Assembly (NCBI GenBank): GCA_002197995.1
Contig: NGZR01000005.1
Span: forward strand, 4,216,001-4,280,000
From: Gaeumannomyces sp. JS-464
Lineage: Eukaryota; Ascomycota; Sordariomycetes; Magnaporthales; Magnaporthaceae
Direction of reading: 5' to 3'
DNA length: 64,000 bases
In this document: one piece after another, positions 10,386 to 19,966 of the stretch
Position numbering within the stretch: the first letter of the stretch is position 1
Layout: each line of letters opens with the position of its first letter
Notes under the pieces: generated by a model
The model's input: the letters and a program-made list of their open reading frames with translations, nothing else
Told to the model about the DNA's origin: nothing
Databases searched by the model: none
Made by a program: the position numbers and the translations under genes

Positions 10386-12630
10386 CTAGACGCCGTGCGG
10401 CTTGGGGCGGTCCCGATCGCCTTGTGCGTTTAGCCTAACGGCAGCAAAGCGCTTAGCAAGTCGTTCATGGGCAGCATCGTCTGCGGAGGGATCACGGCTG
10501 GGATGCTGGGCAGGAGAGCCAGAAGCAGAACGAGTAGCAGCAGCAGCAGACAAGTCTCGTTCTTCATCCCGCCTGGAACGGGAGCGCTTGGGGGGTCTCT
10601 CACCGGTCGATTGCAGAATAGCCAGCAGCGTCTGCCAGCCAGTTGTGCTCCGCAGCTGGAACGCGTCGGCTAGGTCGTGCTGCGTGGCCACACGGCAGAG
10701 CAGGCTCTCTTCATCCTGTAAAGGGGCGCGAGATTAGCATGTTGGCCGATTTCCTGCCCAATTTCGGGCCGGGGCCGTGGGCGTGGACTCGCCTTGGACA
10801 ACACTCCCATCTGGTGCAGGAAGCAAAGCAGGTGGAAATTGGACACCTGTAGGCCTTCTGAGTCGGCCTTCTGGTGGACCTTGAGGGCTTTGGAGGCTGA
10901 TGAGTGCTCCTGGCTCTCGCCCATGTACTCGCGATTCTCGATGGAAATCCCGCATCAGTGAAGATGGGCTTGGCTGCGTCCGGGAAGCCGTGGGTTAGGG
11001 TGACGTATAGATACTCGACCGGGAACGAGGGCTTCGCATTTTCCTGCACGTTGGCGCCGTACTCGTTTATCCTGCGGTAAAAGACCTCGGGTATGTAACG
11101 GGTCCTGCTCTTGGACCCGTCATCCTCATCCTCTTCGCGCACCAGCATCACGTTTGGGTCGGCTGACGGTTCGACAATGTCAGCCCGCACCATCTCGACC
11201 GCATCATTGGATACCTGATAAGCTGAGATGGAGATCTCGCCCTGCTCGTTGCCAGATATGACGCAAGTGATGAAGTTGGAGCCAAAGCGGCCCGTGTCGC
11301 TCCATTTGCTCGGCTTGGGGTGTTGCGCCTGCATGCGCGCGGCGAAGCAGACCTCAAGCGACGAGAGGTAGTACGAGTCGGCGTGCCGCTTGCAGATGAC
11401 GGCGCCGTCACCGGCGCCCGCATCAACAAGACGGTCCAGACGGCGCCGACGGGCTCCAGGCCGCAAAACCGTGCCACCCGCGCACGTCCTTCTCATTGTC
11501 CCAGGGGTTTAGCGAGACGCCGTCCGTCTCGCAAACCTGGGGCGGTTCGTAGATGGCCTCTACAACCGCCTTTATGCCCAGAGGCACGACGTCGTACTCG
11601 GTGTACTTGCCATAGAGAATGCCAAAGCGCTGGCCACCCGAGACACGCCATGCGTTGATAAAGGTATCCACGATAGACGGCGAGGCGAACTCGACATGGT
11701 CGACCATGCGGAAGGGCTGGGCTGCAGGGTGATGGCGCTAGGCTGGCACTTGCTGCAGATGCCCTCAGGCCACTGCGGGTGGCCTGACGGACAGTCGCGC
11801 TTAACGCGGTAGTAGGGCTCAGCGAGGGGCGGGATGAAGGAGCTCCCTAGCTCGGGCTTGTTGGTGGCCGAGTTGATCTTGCGCAGGTACGAGTGCATCG
11901 ACAGGTACTTTATCTTCTTGTCGGCCAGGTAGCTGGCGTCAAACGGGTCGAGAGGCTGGCAGTAGTCGCACATGCCCTGGGCCCGTGGCGGCACATCTTG
12001 CCGTCACGCTTGCGCGGGATCTTGCCGTCCTTCTTGTCGAGCCTGTCGTCCAGTGGGGACTGCCGGACAACCTCCCAGGGGTTCTTGATGCGCGCTCAGC
12101 GGTTGGCGAGGCGGGCGCGGGCAGCGGGTCTATGGGGACGTCCTCGGTCGGAAGGATGGGTTTGCCGTTTAGGCGGTTTGTCGAAGACGCAAGCTGAGAG
12201 CCGCCATCGCCGTGGCCGTTGGCGACGTCTGAGCCCAGGTGCTTATAGTCTATAAAGATGAGGTCGCCGTGGCTGCGCAGCAGCGGGGCCAGAAAGGCCG
12301 AGTTAGTTCCCTTCCCCGTCAAGGCGGGAAGAACGGGACGGCAGCGTACCTGAGGCCTATGGCTCCTACGGGACTGCGCAATGTCCTTAAGGAATTTCCG
12401 GTCGCCCTGGGACCCAGGCGCGTTGGAGAGGGTGATGGTCTTGGGGTCGACGGTGGAGGGGAGCTTGGGAAGCAGCTGCGGAGAGGGCCGGCCGCTGCGT
12501 GTTAGCAGGCGAGCCTAGAGCAGGGGCGGGCGCGGCTTCTGCGCACCTGTTCGCCGAGCTTGGAGAAGTTGTCCTTTTTGTCGACCTCGAGGCGCAACAT
12601 GCCGTCAGGCCCGCGTAGCCGCAGCAGCAT
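10386..12630 (-). CDS. npl4: Npl4, Cdc48 ubiquitin-recognition cofactor
   Basis: Four exons: 12630-12547, 12475-12350, 12272-10793 and 10715-10386, about 674 residues. Introns are 12476-12546, 12273-12349 and 10716-10792; the last begins with GC (AAG|GCGAGT) and ends TTTACAG. Domains in order: the ubiquitin-like N-terminus ([16 protein letters not shown] to [12 protein letters not shown]), the zf-Npl4 zinc region ([19 protein letters not shown], then [19 protein letters not shown]), and the MPN-like NPL4 domain ([72 protein letters not shown]). Npl4 with Ufd1 recruits Cdc48 to polyubiquitinated ERAD and chromatin substrates. Seven frame breaks occur (about 12371, 12094, 11976, 11720, 11483, 11426, 10943), yet every segment stays highly conserved, so I read them as errors, not decay. 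Confidence 0.9.
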
Positions 12631-13332
12631 GGTGGGCGAGATGAGGGGGCTACCAGCAGGGTGTTGTGTACAGGGGCCTCGGTCGCTGCGTGGTGACGAC
12701 GAGGTTGGACGGGCGGGGTTCGATGGGAGTGCTGGAGTGCTGGTGCGCAAAGCAGTCGAGGCTTTGTTGTCGGTTGGCTCGGATCTCGCGGGATACCTCT
12801 AGGTCAGATGCTGGTGGCCGTTGGTTAGTATGCGGTTGATGGGTTTGTTCCTGGCAGAGGTTGATAGTGTAGTTGAAGCTTAATACCTGGGCCTGCTATA
12901 CCTCCTAATTACGTCGTCCCCTGTTCTGCCTGGGCACACTCACAGCTCCGTCGTCAGAGGAGACTTGGTGGCGGGGTGCCCAAGCTTCGGAAGGCTAAGG
13001 CTACTACATAGCCCAGTATGCACGAGCTGACAGCGATAAAGTGGAGCAGGTGGGGCCAGCCCGTCTAGGGGAGAAGTGGACACATTGATGAGAGCCACTG
13101 CAAGAATACATGATACATGTGTCGAGTCTTAGTTGTCATCTTGAAATAATTTCTATGCCACCTCCTATGACTTTCCGCACCCGTAATAGCGACCGATCTC
13201 GCCTCGCCGCGCAAACACAACACGACACGAATTTGCAGCAGAATTAAAGAGTGTATACATCACGGAAGAACAACCAACGGGAAAAGAAAAAGAGAGGAAC
13301 GGAAAGAGCGTGCCAGCCGGCATCCCGCCATC
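12631..13332. other. divergent promoter region, npl4 / sec66
   Basis: 702 bases between start codons. No supported gene. Contains mixed-composition sequence with A-rich stretches just before sec66. No specific site recognised. Confidence 0.55.
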
Positions 13333-14298
13333 ATGTTCAGCATAGACTGGATGAGCCTAGTGCTCCCTTTCTCCTACATTCTCGTCCTCGGTGGCACCTT
13401 TGTCACCTTCTCGAGCGTCTACAGGAAACGGAAGGCCAGTAAGTAGCGTGTCCGGCTCTCATTACTTGGTACGCTGCTCCAGGTTCGCTGACGTGCCTTT
13501 GTCTTTGTCTCCCTCAGCGCAAAGCGCCAATCTCGCACCCTGGTTCCCGCCGCACCTCCAGCGCAACATCTACCTCTCTTTGCTACACCTGGATCCTGAA
13601 GATGGGAATGAGAAGGGGTCCAAGGTCCCGAGAGCGTGTTGCGCGCCGCCCTGCTGCGCCGCGCCGTCGAGGACATCCACCGCATCATCCAGATCCGCAC
13701 CGCCAAGGCCGCATGCAGCTCCCTGCTCGCCAGGGGGAGCGTCGGTGACGACCTGTGGCAGCGCTTCAGCCGCGCCGAGAAGGAGATGGAGGAGGAGCTG
13801 CGCGACGTCGTGATGGAGGTGAGTTTATCCGGGCGCGGCCCCTATTGCGCTAACCCCATGATCCCGCTCCAAACAGGCGAAGCTGACGTGTCCGTGAAAC
13901 TCCCCCTTCGCTGCCAGGCTAATGCGCTCGCCCCCAACTGGGGCCAAACCATCTTCCAGTCGGCCAACGAGATCGCGGCCAACACGGTGCTGCGCAAGCG
14001 GCTCGACGAGATCCAGGCGCAGACCGAATCCGAGAAGGCCTGGTGGGACAAGCGTCGGGCTGCCATCCAGACTGACTTCATGAAGGAGCTCGACGCCGAT
14101 GACGATGCCTCGGGCGCTGCCACCGGTGACACCAAGCCCTCTCCTTCCTCCCCGGTCGTCACCAACGCGAGCAGCACCAAGACGACTAGCAGCGAGGACG
14201 ACGGAGTCCTTGTTGATGCCGCATCGCGCGCGTCCACCCCCGCCCCTGTCGCCCCGCCTACCCCCTCGAGTTCTAAGAAGAAGAAGGGGAGGAAATGA
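13333..14298 (+). CDS. sec66: Sec66 (Sec71), Sec62/Sec63 translocation complex subunit
   Basis: Three exons: 13333-13438, 13518-13818 and 13918-14298, about 262 residues. Intron 1 (79 bases, GTAAGT...CTCAG) joins KRKA|TQSANLAPWFPPHLQRN. Intron 2 (13819-13917, 99 bases) is a multiple of three and stop-free, but skipping it restores VVMEANALAPNWGQTIFQ. One N-terminal membrane helix (residues about 9-27, LVLPFSYILVLGGTFVTF) is followed by basic KRK and then the conserved cytosolic domain (RAVEDIHRIIQIRTAKAAC, ANEIAANTVLRKRL, SEKAWWDKRR). One base appears lost at 13627-13629. The protein supports post-translational import into the ER beside the Sec61 channel. The tail is a low-complexity Ser/Thr/Pro region ending in Lys residues. 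Confidence 0.9.
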
Positions 14299-15107
14299 GG
14301 GCTGAATGATCTCGAGAGACGGCGTCAGTCTTTGGTTTGTTCTTTTCCAGCCTCGGTCGGCGCCCGCGCACGATTCGGTTCGCGAACCGGGAAAGGCGCC
14401 GGCTTGGCATCTCTTGTGGCCGCGGTTGGTGATACTGGTTGCACCACCAGGCTGGCATCTGACGCATGGCGTTTACGGGGACGAAACTGGCTTTTACACT
14501 TTGTATATCACATGGCTCAATACCTTGCCCTGGTACCACGCCTGCCGCACTTCTAGGGGTGGCTAGTAGGGTACACCACACTGCACCAGGGCGGTGTAAA
14601 TAAGTCTGCTTACTGTTTTTTTACTTGGCGTCATGTTGCACTCAAACATTCTGCTATCGTTGCTTGTGGTCAGAACTGGCATTTTAATGGAGACATTTAC
14701 TGTGGTCGTAGAAGGCGGAGATTGATGGTTATTATTGAGGAACCGCATGCAACGCCGTGCTGTGTATGTAACGAGAAGCTATTGGAATGCGACCGCCAGT
14801 CAAGACCTCCTAATTCAAAGAGACTTGCAAATTTGCAAGACAGGAGGGAGAGTGAATAAAGCAAGGAAAAAGAACCCGAAACAAAAGTAATAAAGTCGCA
14901 AAAATGATGTGTCTAGTGGTTTTGGGTGCCCGAAATGATTGCCGAGAGCGGAAAGGAAGGAGTGAGACTCGGAGTGAGACTCGGAGTGATGTGCCTTGAC
15001 GACCAAAAACAAAGAAGTTGTAGGTTGTTGGCCGAAGACGGACACGGCTCGATGGACTCGCACAAAGAAAGGACAGAGATGCCCCATCCTCTTTCTCCCC
15101 CTCTCTC
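14299..15107. other. convergent 3' region
   Basis: 809 bases between sec66 and the conserved orphan on the minus strand. No supported gene. A short imperfect tandem repeat built on GAGTGAGACTCG occurs near 14960-14990. Confidence 0.6.
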
Positions 15108-15662
15108 TCAATAGTAGAAGCCAAACTTGCGCCTCAAGGCCTCGTCGGCGTCGTCTTCGATGGCGGCGTGCCGCCTGGCCTCGTCAAGCAGCTCCTCGGG
15201 CGTCCGGAGCACAATGGGGCTCTCGCAGCCCCTGAGGCCGATGAACTTGCCCATCTTGCGGCGCTTCTCCTCGAGCGTCAGGTCCGGGCCCCAGCGCACG
15301 GGGCAGGGGTACTGGCTGGACCAGACGGACGGGGTGCGCTGATGGTAAAAGTGCGCGAGCGACTCGAGCTGGTCGTCGGTCAGGAGCCAGTAGTGCAGCA
15401 GCGTCATGGGGAAGGCCGGGTGCACGTCGCCCGTCGTCATCTGCACCAGCGGCGCCAGCGGCAGCGCCATCTGCTCCAGCTTGCGCTCGAGCTCCGGGTT
15501 GCGCGCCGAGCGCCGCTCCGACAGGCTGGCGCAGCAGGGGCTTGTCGCCGTCCCGCTCGGGTCCTGGGGGAGCTGCGTCTCCACGGGTGACGGCGGCTGG
15601 CTGTGCTGCCGTTGGTGGCCGGTGGACTTGCACCGCCGCGGCTGGTTGTGTCCGTGATACAT
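15108..15662 (-). CDS. conserved hypothetical protein with HYWLLTDDQLESLAHFYHQ motif
   Basis: Single exon of 184 residues, with an ATG start at 15662. I do not recognise a characterised family. The first 55 residues are polar and rich in Gln, Pro and Ser. Residues about 58-165 look like a compact conserved domain: ERKLEQMALPLAPLVQMTTG, FPMTLLHYWLLTDDQLESLA, QRTPSVWSSQYPCPVRW, LTLEEKRRKMGKFIGLRGCE. The C-terminus is acidic and ends in FYY. The wording of the core is reminiscent of short orphan proteins from other Sordariomycetes, but that is from memory. Clean frame, codon use like neighbours, and no targeting signal or membrane helix visible. Function unknown. Confidence 0.7.
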   Translation of the reverse strand: MYHGHNQPRRCKSTGHQRQHSQPPSPVETQLPQDPSGTATSPCCASLSERRSARNPELERKLEQMALPLAPLVQMTTGDVHPAFPMTLLHYWLLTDDQLESLAHFYHQRTPSVWSSQYPCPVRWGPDLTLEEKRRKMGKFIGLRGCESPIVLRTPEELLDEARRHAAIEDDADEALRRKFGFYY

Positions 15663-16352
15663 GGTAGGCGGGTAGGTGTTTGTGGCGGGAGTTTCTTGCT
15701 CTATTTTCGTTCTCGGGAGGGCTCAAGAAAGGACAGAAGACTTGCGGGCAGATCAGGAAGAAATAAAATAAAAAAAAGAAGTAAATCGACGTGAAGAAGG
15801 ATGATGGCACTCTGGGGAGAGAACAGGAATATCGGCGTCTGTGTGAGAGGTTGCGGTCGCAGAATTCGCTGCCCAGCAGCAAGTTTGTCTTAGTTTATGA
15901 ATGAAGAAAAGTAAAGGCAGCGCAGAATGGAGAAAGCTGTATCCGGAAACGACATCCCTTCCTGAGACGAGACGCGAGGTGATGAGACTGTTCTTGTATG
16001 CCACAGGCCTGCTCGTCTTTTCTTTGAGGCTTCTGCCAGCGTCCTGGCCTCCTTTCACCGGCCAGGTCGCATGCCACCTCACTCGCCCCTTCTTTGTGGC
16101 CTGCGGGTTATATTTAGGAAGCACTGAGACGGCGGGCTATCACTTTCTTTCAGTCCCTCCTTTCATACTGGCGCAGCATGGAAGTCTTCCTTCAGGTGAC
16201 TAGTGATGGAGCATCCGTGGCAAGCCACGGAGCTTCAGCGAGTTAAACGAGTCCGATCACTCAAGGTTCCCATGCCTCACGCCAGGGCGCGGGGGGACAA
16301 GCTCGAGAAGAGCTCATCAAAGAGCCAATATATTTTTAATTTGGGTGGCCGG
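15663..16352. other. intergenic, upstream of the orphan and downstream of orc3
   Basis: 690 bases with no supported gene. Contains A-rich tracts near 15766-15785 and is likely the 5' region of the orphan plus the 3' UTR of orc3. Confidence 0.55.
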
Positions 16353-18669
16353 CTACAGCCACTTAACCTTTGCGATGTGGTCTTCCTTCTTTCTCGTCGG
16401 CTGGACAAAGCCCATGCTTCGCAACTCGGCGAGACCACGGTAGAACAGCACCAGTGCGGTGCGCTCGTCACAACCCTCGGCCCCTCCACGCTTGTTATCG
16501 TCACTCCCATCGTCCTCGCCGGCAGCGCTCTCGTCGGCAATGACCATGGCGCTGAACGCAGTCCACAGATCCGCGACGTTCACCAGAAGCCCGGCTTCTT
16601 TGTAGAGGTGGTACAGGATCGACGTGGCCGGCAGCGTCGAGGCAAGCCCGCCGGCAGGTGTGCTGTTGCAGCATGAACAAGCGAGGTAGTCGTGTGGTCG
16701 CGAGAGGGCCCTCTCTAGCGCAGCCCCTGGGACGGGGACGAAGATGTCTCGGTGAGGTGATTCGTGGTCATAGAGCCAGGCCTCATTTAGGAAAAGCTCT
16801 TCGGGGGCCTCGCACGCCAGGTGCTCGGTGAGCGCATCTGTGAGCGTGTCTACCAGCTTGCTAAACGCTTTGTCATCCTCGCTGAGGGCGGCTGTGTCGC
16901 GGCTCAGCTGCACTTTTTGCGCAACCACCGTGGCCCGTAATACCCTACTCTGGGTGTGGTACTTGCTGCGCAGGCTGGTGTCGCTGGCCTCAGCCCGCCG
17001 TTGCAGGCTACGTATGTCGTTGAGAACGACGGCTAGCACACCGCCCAACGGGCCGAACACATTGCTGGCACCGTTCTGCGTCGTCTCTGGCCCAATCAGC
17101 GTTATCATCTTCTCGACAACGGCGGCCAGATGGCCCGCCTGCATTCGCCTGATGCCATCGACCACCCCAACAGCCTTGGTCGATAGGTCCAGGCCGTCGG
17201 AAATAGCGTAGGTGTAGAGCGAGGTGAAGCCTGTAGGTGCCATCCCACTGTCCGCGAGCAGGCCCAGAGACCGGTCCAGCTTCTGCGCCCATTCAACCCG
17301 GTAGGCCATGTGCTTCTGTATCTCGCTGCGGAGGTAGTCGTCATTCTCAAGCAGGGAGCGAACGTGGTCTAGGCGACTCCCGATGTCAATGGCTGACTCT
17401 ACCTCTGCGCGGAAGGACGCCAAGTGGCGGACGGCCTTGAGATGCTCGCGTTGCACGAGGGTCTGCCAGGATTCGACTTCAGTCCCGGCAGAAAGAAATA
17501 AACTGAGCGGGTTCCCATAGAAGTGGCACATGTATGCAAACTTGATGGAGCTGATAAGCATCTGGATGCCAGCGACTTGTTCGCTCTGGCGTTCCAGTTG
17601 GGCGGCCAAAAATCGGGTCCGAGAACGACGGCGTGGTCGGCCTGGGCAAGACATGCGCGCAGGATCTTCTCGGTGATGGCCGAGGCATGTGCCACGTCGA
17701 ACTGGCAGCCGTGGAGGTGCTGGTACGTCGACCTCGGAAGGCGGGCCTGGAAGAGCTCGACTGAGGTTCCGATGCGGAAGAGTAGGGTGAAGTGGATGCG
17801 GTCACGCCACGAGGCGAACAGGGTGATGAGATCAGAGAGTAGGCTGCTATCCAGAGCCTCGCTGTCCTCGAAAGCAACAAAGACGCGCCGCGAGCCTTGG
17901 GCACGGAGGAAGACGTGCAGCGCTTCCAGATCGTAGTCCAGATACTTGCGACGGGCGGCGGGTTCGCTCGCGGGAGGCGCGAGGTCCTCAAGATGCTCGC
18001 CGGGCGCGGCATCCGAGGGGCGGTAGGTGACATCGCGGATGATCTTCTTGAGCGCCGACTTTAAGTTTGTGGCCTCGGCGGAGCTGACGCGAACGAACCT
18101 CGCCGGCTCCGCCTCGGTGAGCCTCTCGCTGAGCTGGGAGAAGAGCAGGTCCTGGGACGACAGATCGGGGCCGGTGACGATGAAAGCGGCCGGGATCTTG
18201 GACCTCTGGGCGTCCGCCTGCTTCACGAAGGAGCAGACGCCCTCGAGGGTGGACGCGTTGGCCTCGCGCAGAACGCGCTGGATGGCCGCGTCGGCACGTG
18301 CCCAGGCGGCGTCAAACAGTCCCGCGCGGGCGCGGACACAGGCGGGCGACTCGGCACCGCCTAATAGAGGCACAAAGGTGGCGGCGGTAGCAGAACGCCG
18401 CGGGTCCCTGCGCGAGCCGGCAGGCGTTGCTGGTCCGTCTTGGCCGCGCACCGCCGACCGGGACTTGTTGCCAGAAGCCACGAGCTTTCGCTTTTTGGAT
18501 GGGCGAGCGGCGGCAGGGGCTACAGCCGCTGCACCCTTGGGCCCTCGTCCATCTGAAGGGGCGAAGATATAGGCTGCCTGTTTGCGAGGGGTGAGCCTAG
18601 GCAGTTGGAAACGGCACAGGAAAATGGGGCGCTAACCTGGTGATCATCCTCGGAGACGACGCTCGCCAT
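16353..18669 (-). CDS. orc3: origin recognition complex subunit 3
   Basis: Two exons: 18669-18637 (11 codons) and 18577-16353, across a 59-base intron (GTTAGC...GCAAACAG). The product is about 752 residues. The N-terminus carries a probable nuclear signal PSKKRKL. The degenerate AAA+ region includes IPAAFIVTGPDLSSQDLLFS, VFVAFEDSEALDSSLLSDLI and HFTLLFRIGTS. The middle region is helical. The C-terminal winged helix has the family hallmark ATSILYHLYKEAGLLVNVAD and ends RKKEDHIAKVKWL. Orc3 is a structural subunit of the hexamer that marks replication origins and loads MCM. One frame break at 17608-17612, where a five-base A/T run should be six to read GPDFLAAQLERQ. Upstream gap to the PWWP gene is 1.3 kb. 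Confidence 0.92.
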
Positions 18670-19966
18670 GGCTCATATTAGTATGCCTAGGCAGATGACT
18701 GGGTGACTATGAGAGTAGAATCAGCCTAAGGGGCCTTGACAGTTATCAATATGACTTCCACGTGAATTATCAATGTCTCGATCTTGCTGCGATGAAAACA
18801 CCGGACAGAAGGCGCACACGTCAATGTGATTGACGAGCGTGTCGCCATTTCGCCCATGCTCAAGACCGCGCTGAGGGCGCACGGCCCAGCCAACCAGCCT
18901 GGAATCCACTATAACCCCAGGGGTACATCCCCTGTGCGTCCCTCCAGTCAAATCCCGCCCGTGCGGCAATACTGAACGTGCCTGCCCGCTTGAGAGAAAT
19001 ACTCTGCTGCTAGCAAATGACCGTCATGTTGAGTGGGCAGTTCCAACCTAAGACTCACCAGAAGAACAGAGCTGAACAGAGTTTCGCGACATCGATATTT
19101 ATTGCCCAATCCCGTATTCTTTCATTGTGCTTCGGTGGCGGTCTTGTAACTCCCTGTGCCTCACGCAAAATATAGGTAGATACCAGGGGAGCGAGTGAAA
19201 AACAAACCCGAAAGTCCATGGCTCCTCCAACAGAGCCATGAGGCCAACTCCCGCGATGCCGTCTCCTGCTCGTACTTGATACTTTCGTTTTTCGTGCTGC
19301 CATCCCTGTCATCGGTCCTTTTTCTAGCTTCCACAAATACAGCAACGATACCACCACTGAACGTCACTGCGCGCATCCACCATCCCTGCCCCTGCTCCCC
19401 AGTACTGCCTGTATGTGCCATACGACGAGTCTGACCCTGCCTCTAAGCGTCCTTCTCTGAGGAAAACTTCCAACGCATAGACGCAGTGATCAAGGGAGAT
19501 GATGGGGTCCATAGATACCTATAGGCGAATTTTCGGCTAGCCCAAATACTAGCAGAGCCGCAGAACGACGTCATAAAACGATACCCAGTCGTTTCACCAA
19601 AGAAACCAACCAAACTCCCACCCAACAGCAACAAGGGCCCAAAAAAAAAAAAAAAAGAGGGGGGGGGAAGGATAATAAAGTAGAAAAAAAAGGGCAAAGA
19701 TATTCCGCGGGAAGGGCTAAGAAGCCAGAAGAAAATGATAATAAATAAAATACGTAGTTATACATGCATGCTCCAGTCGAGATGTGCCGCTCAACTGTTA
19801 GGAGGGGGTAGCCAGTAGTCAAACTTTCACCAAGCCTCATCTTTCCATCGACACTGATTCTTGTCGGCTCGCCGCTTACACTTGTAAAGACTCACGCACA
19901 GCGGCATGCGAACTTGTGGTGCAGGTGAAAGTGGGCGTTTTATAGTAGGAGCCCAGGTTGGAGCGT
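18670..19966. other. intergenic between orc3 promoter and PWWP gene 3' end
   Basis: 1297 bases with no supported gene; open frames here are short and composition-driven. GCCTAGGCAG occurs at both about 18597 and 18685. An A16 run followed by G-rich sequence lies at 19641-19669. Confidence 0.55.
19641..19669. repeat. A16 / G-rich homopurine tract
   Basis: Sixteen A then GAG followed by a nine-G run, giving a strand-biased purine block in the intergenic region. Length is uncertain for the same reason as other homopolymers here. Confidence 0.75.

Noticed and set aside
13819..13917. Continuous translation through the 99-base sec66 segment
   Set aside because: It has donor and acceptor sites, and its removal restores a conserved Sec66 sequence; retained only as a possible alternative form.
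18721..18969. Possible tRNA-like segment near 18890-18960
   Set aside because: A T-loop-like CAGTCAAATCCC is present, but no matching acceptor stem or anticodon arm could be built.
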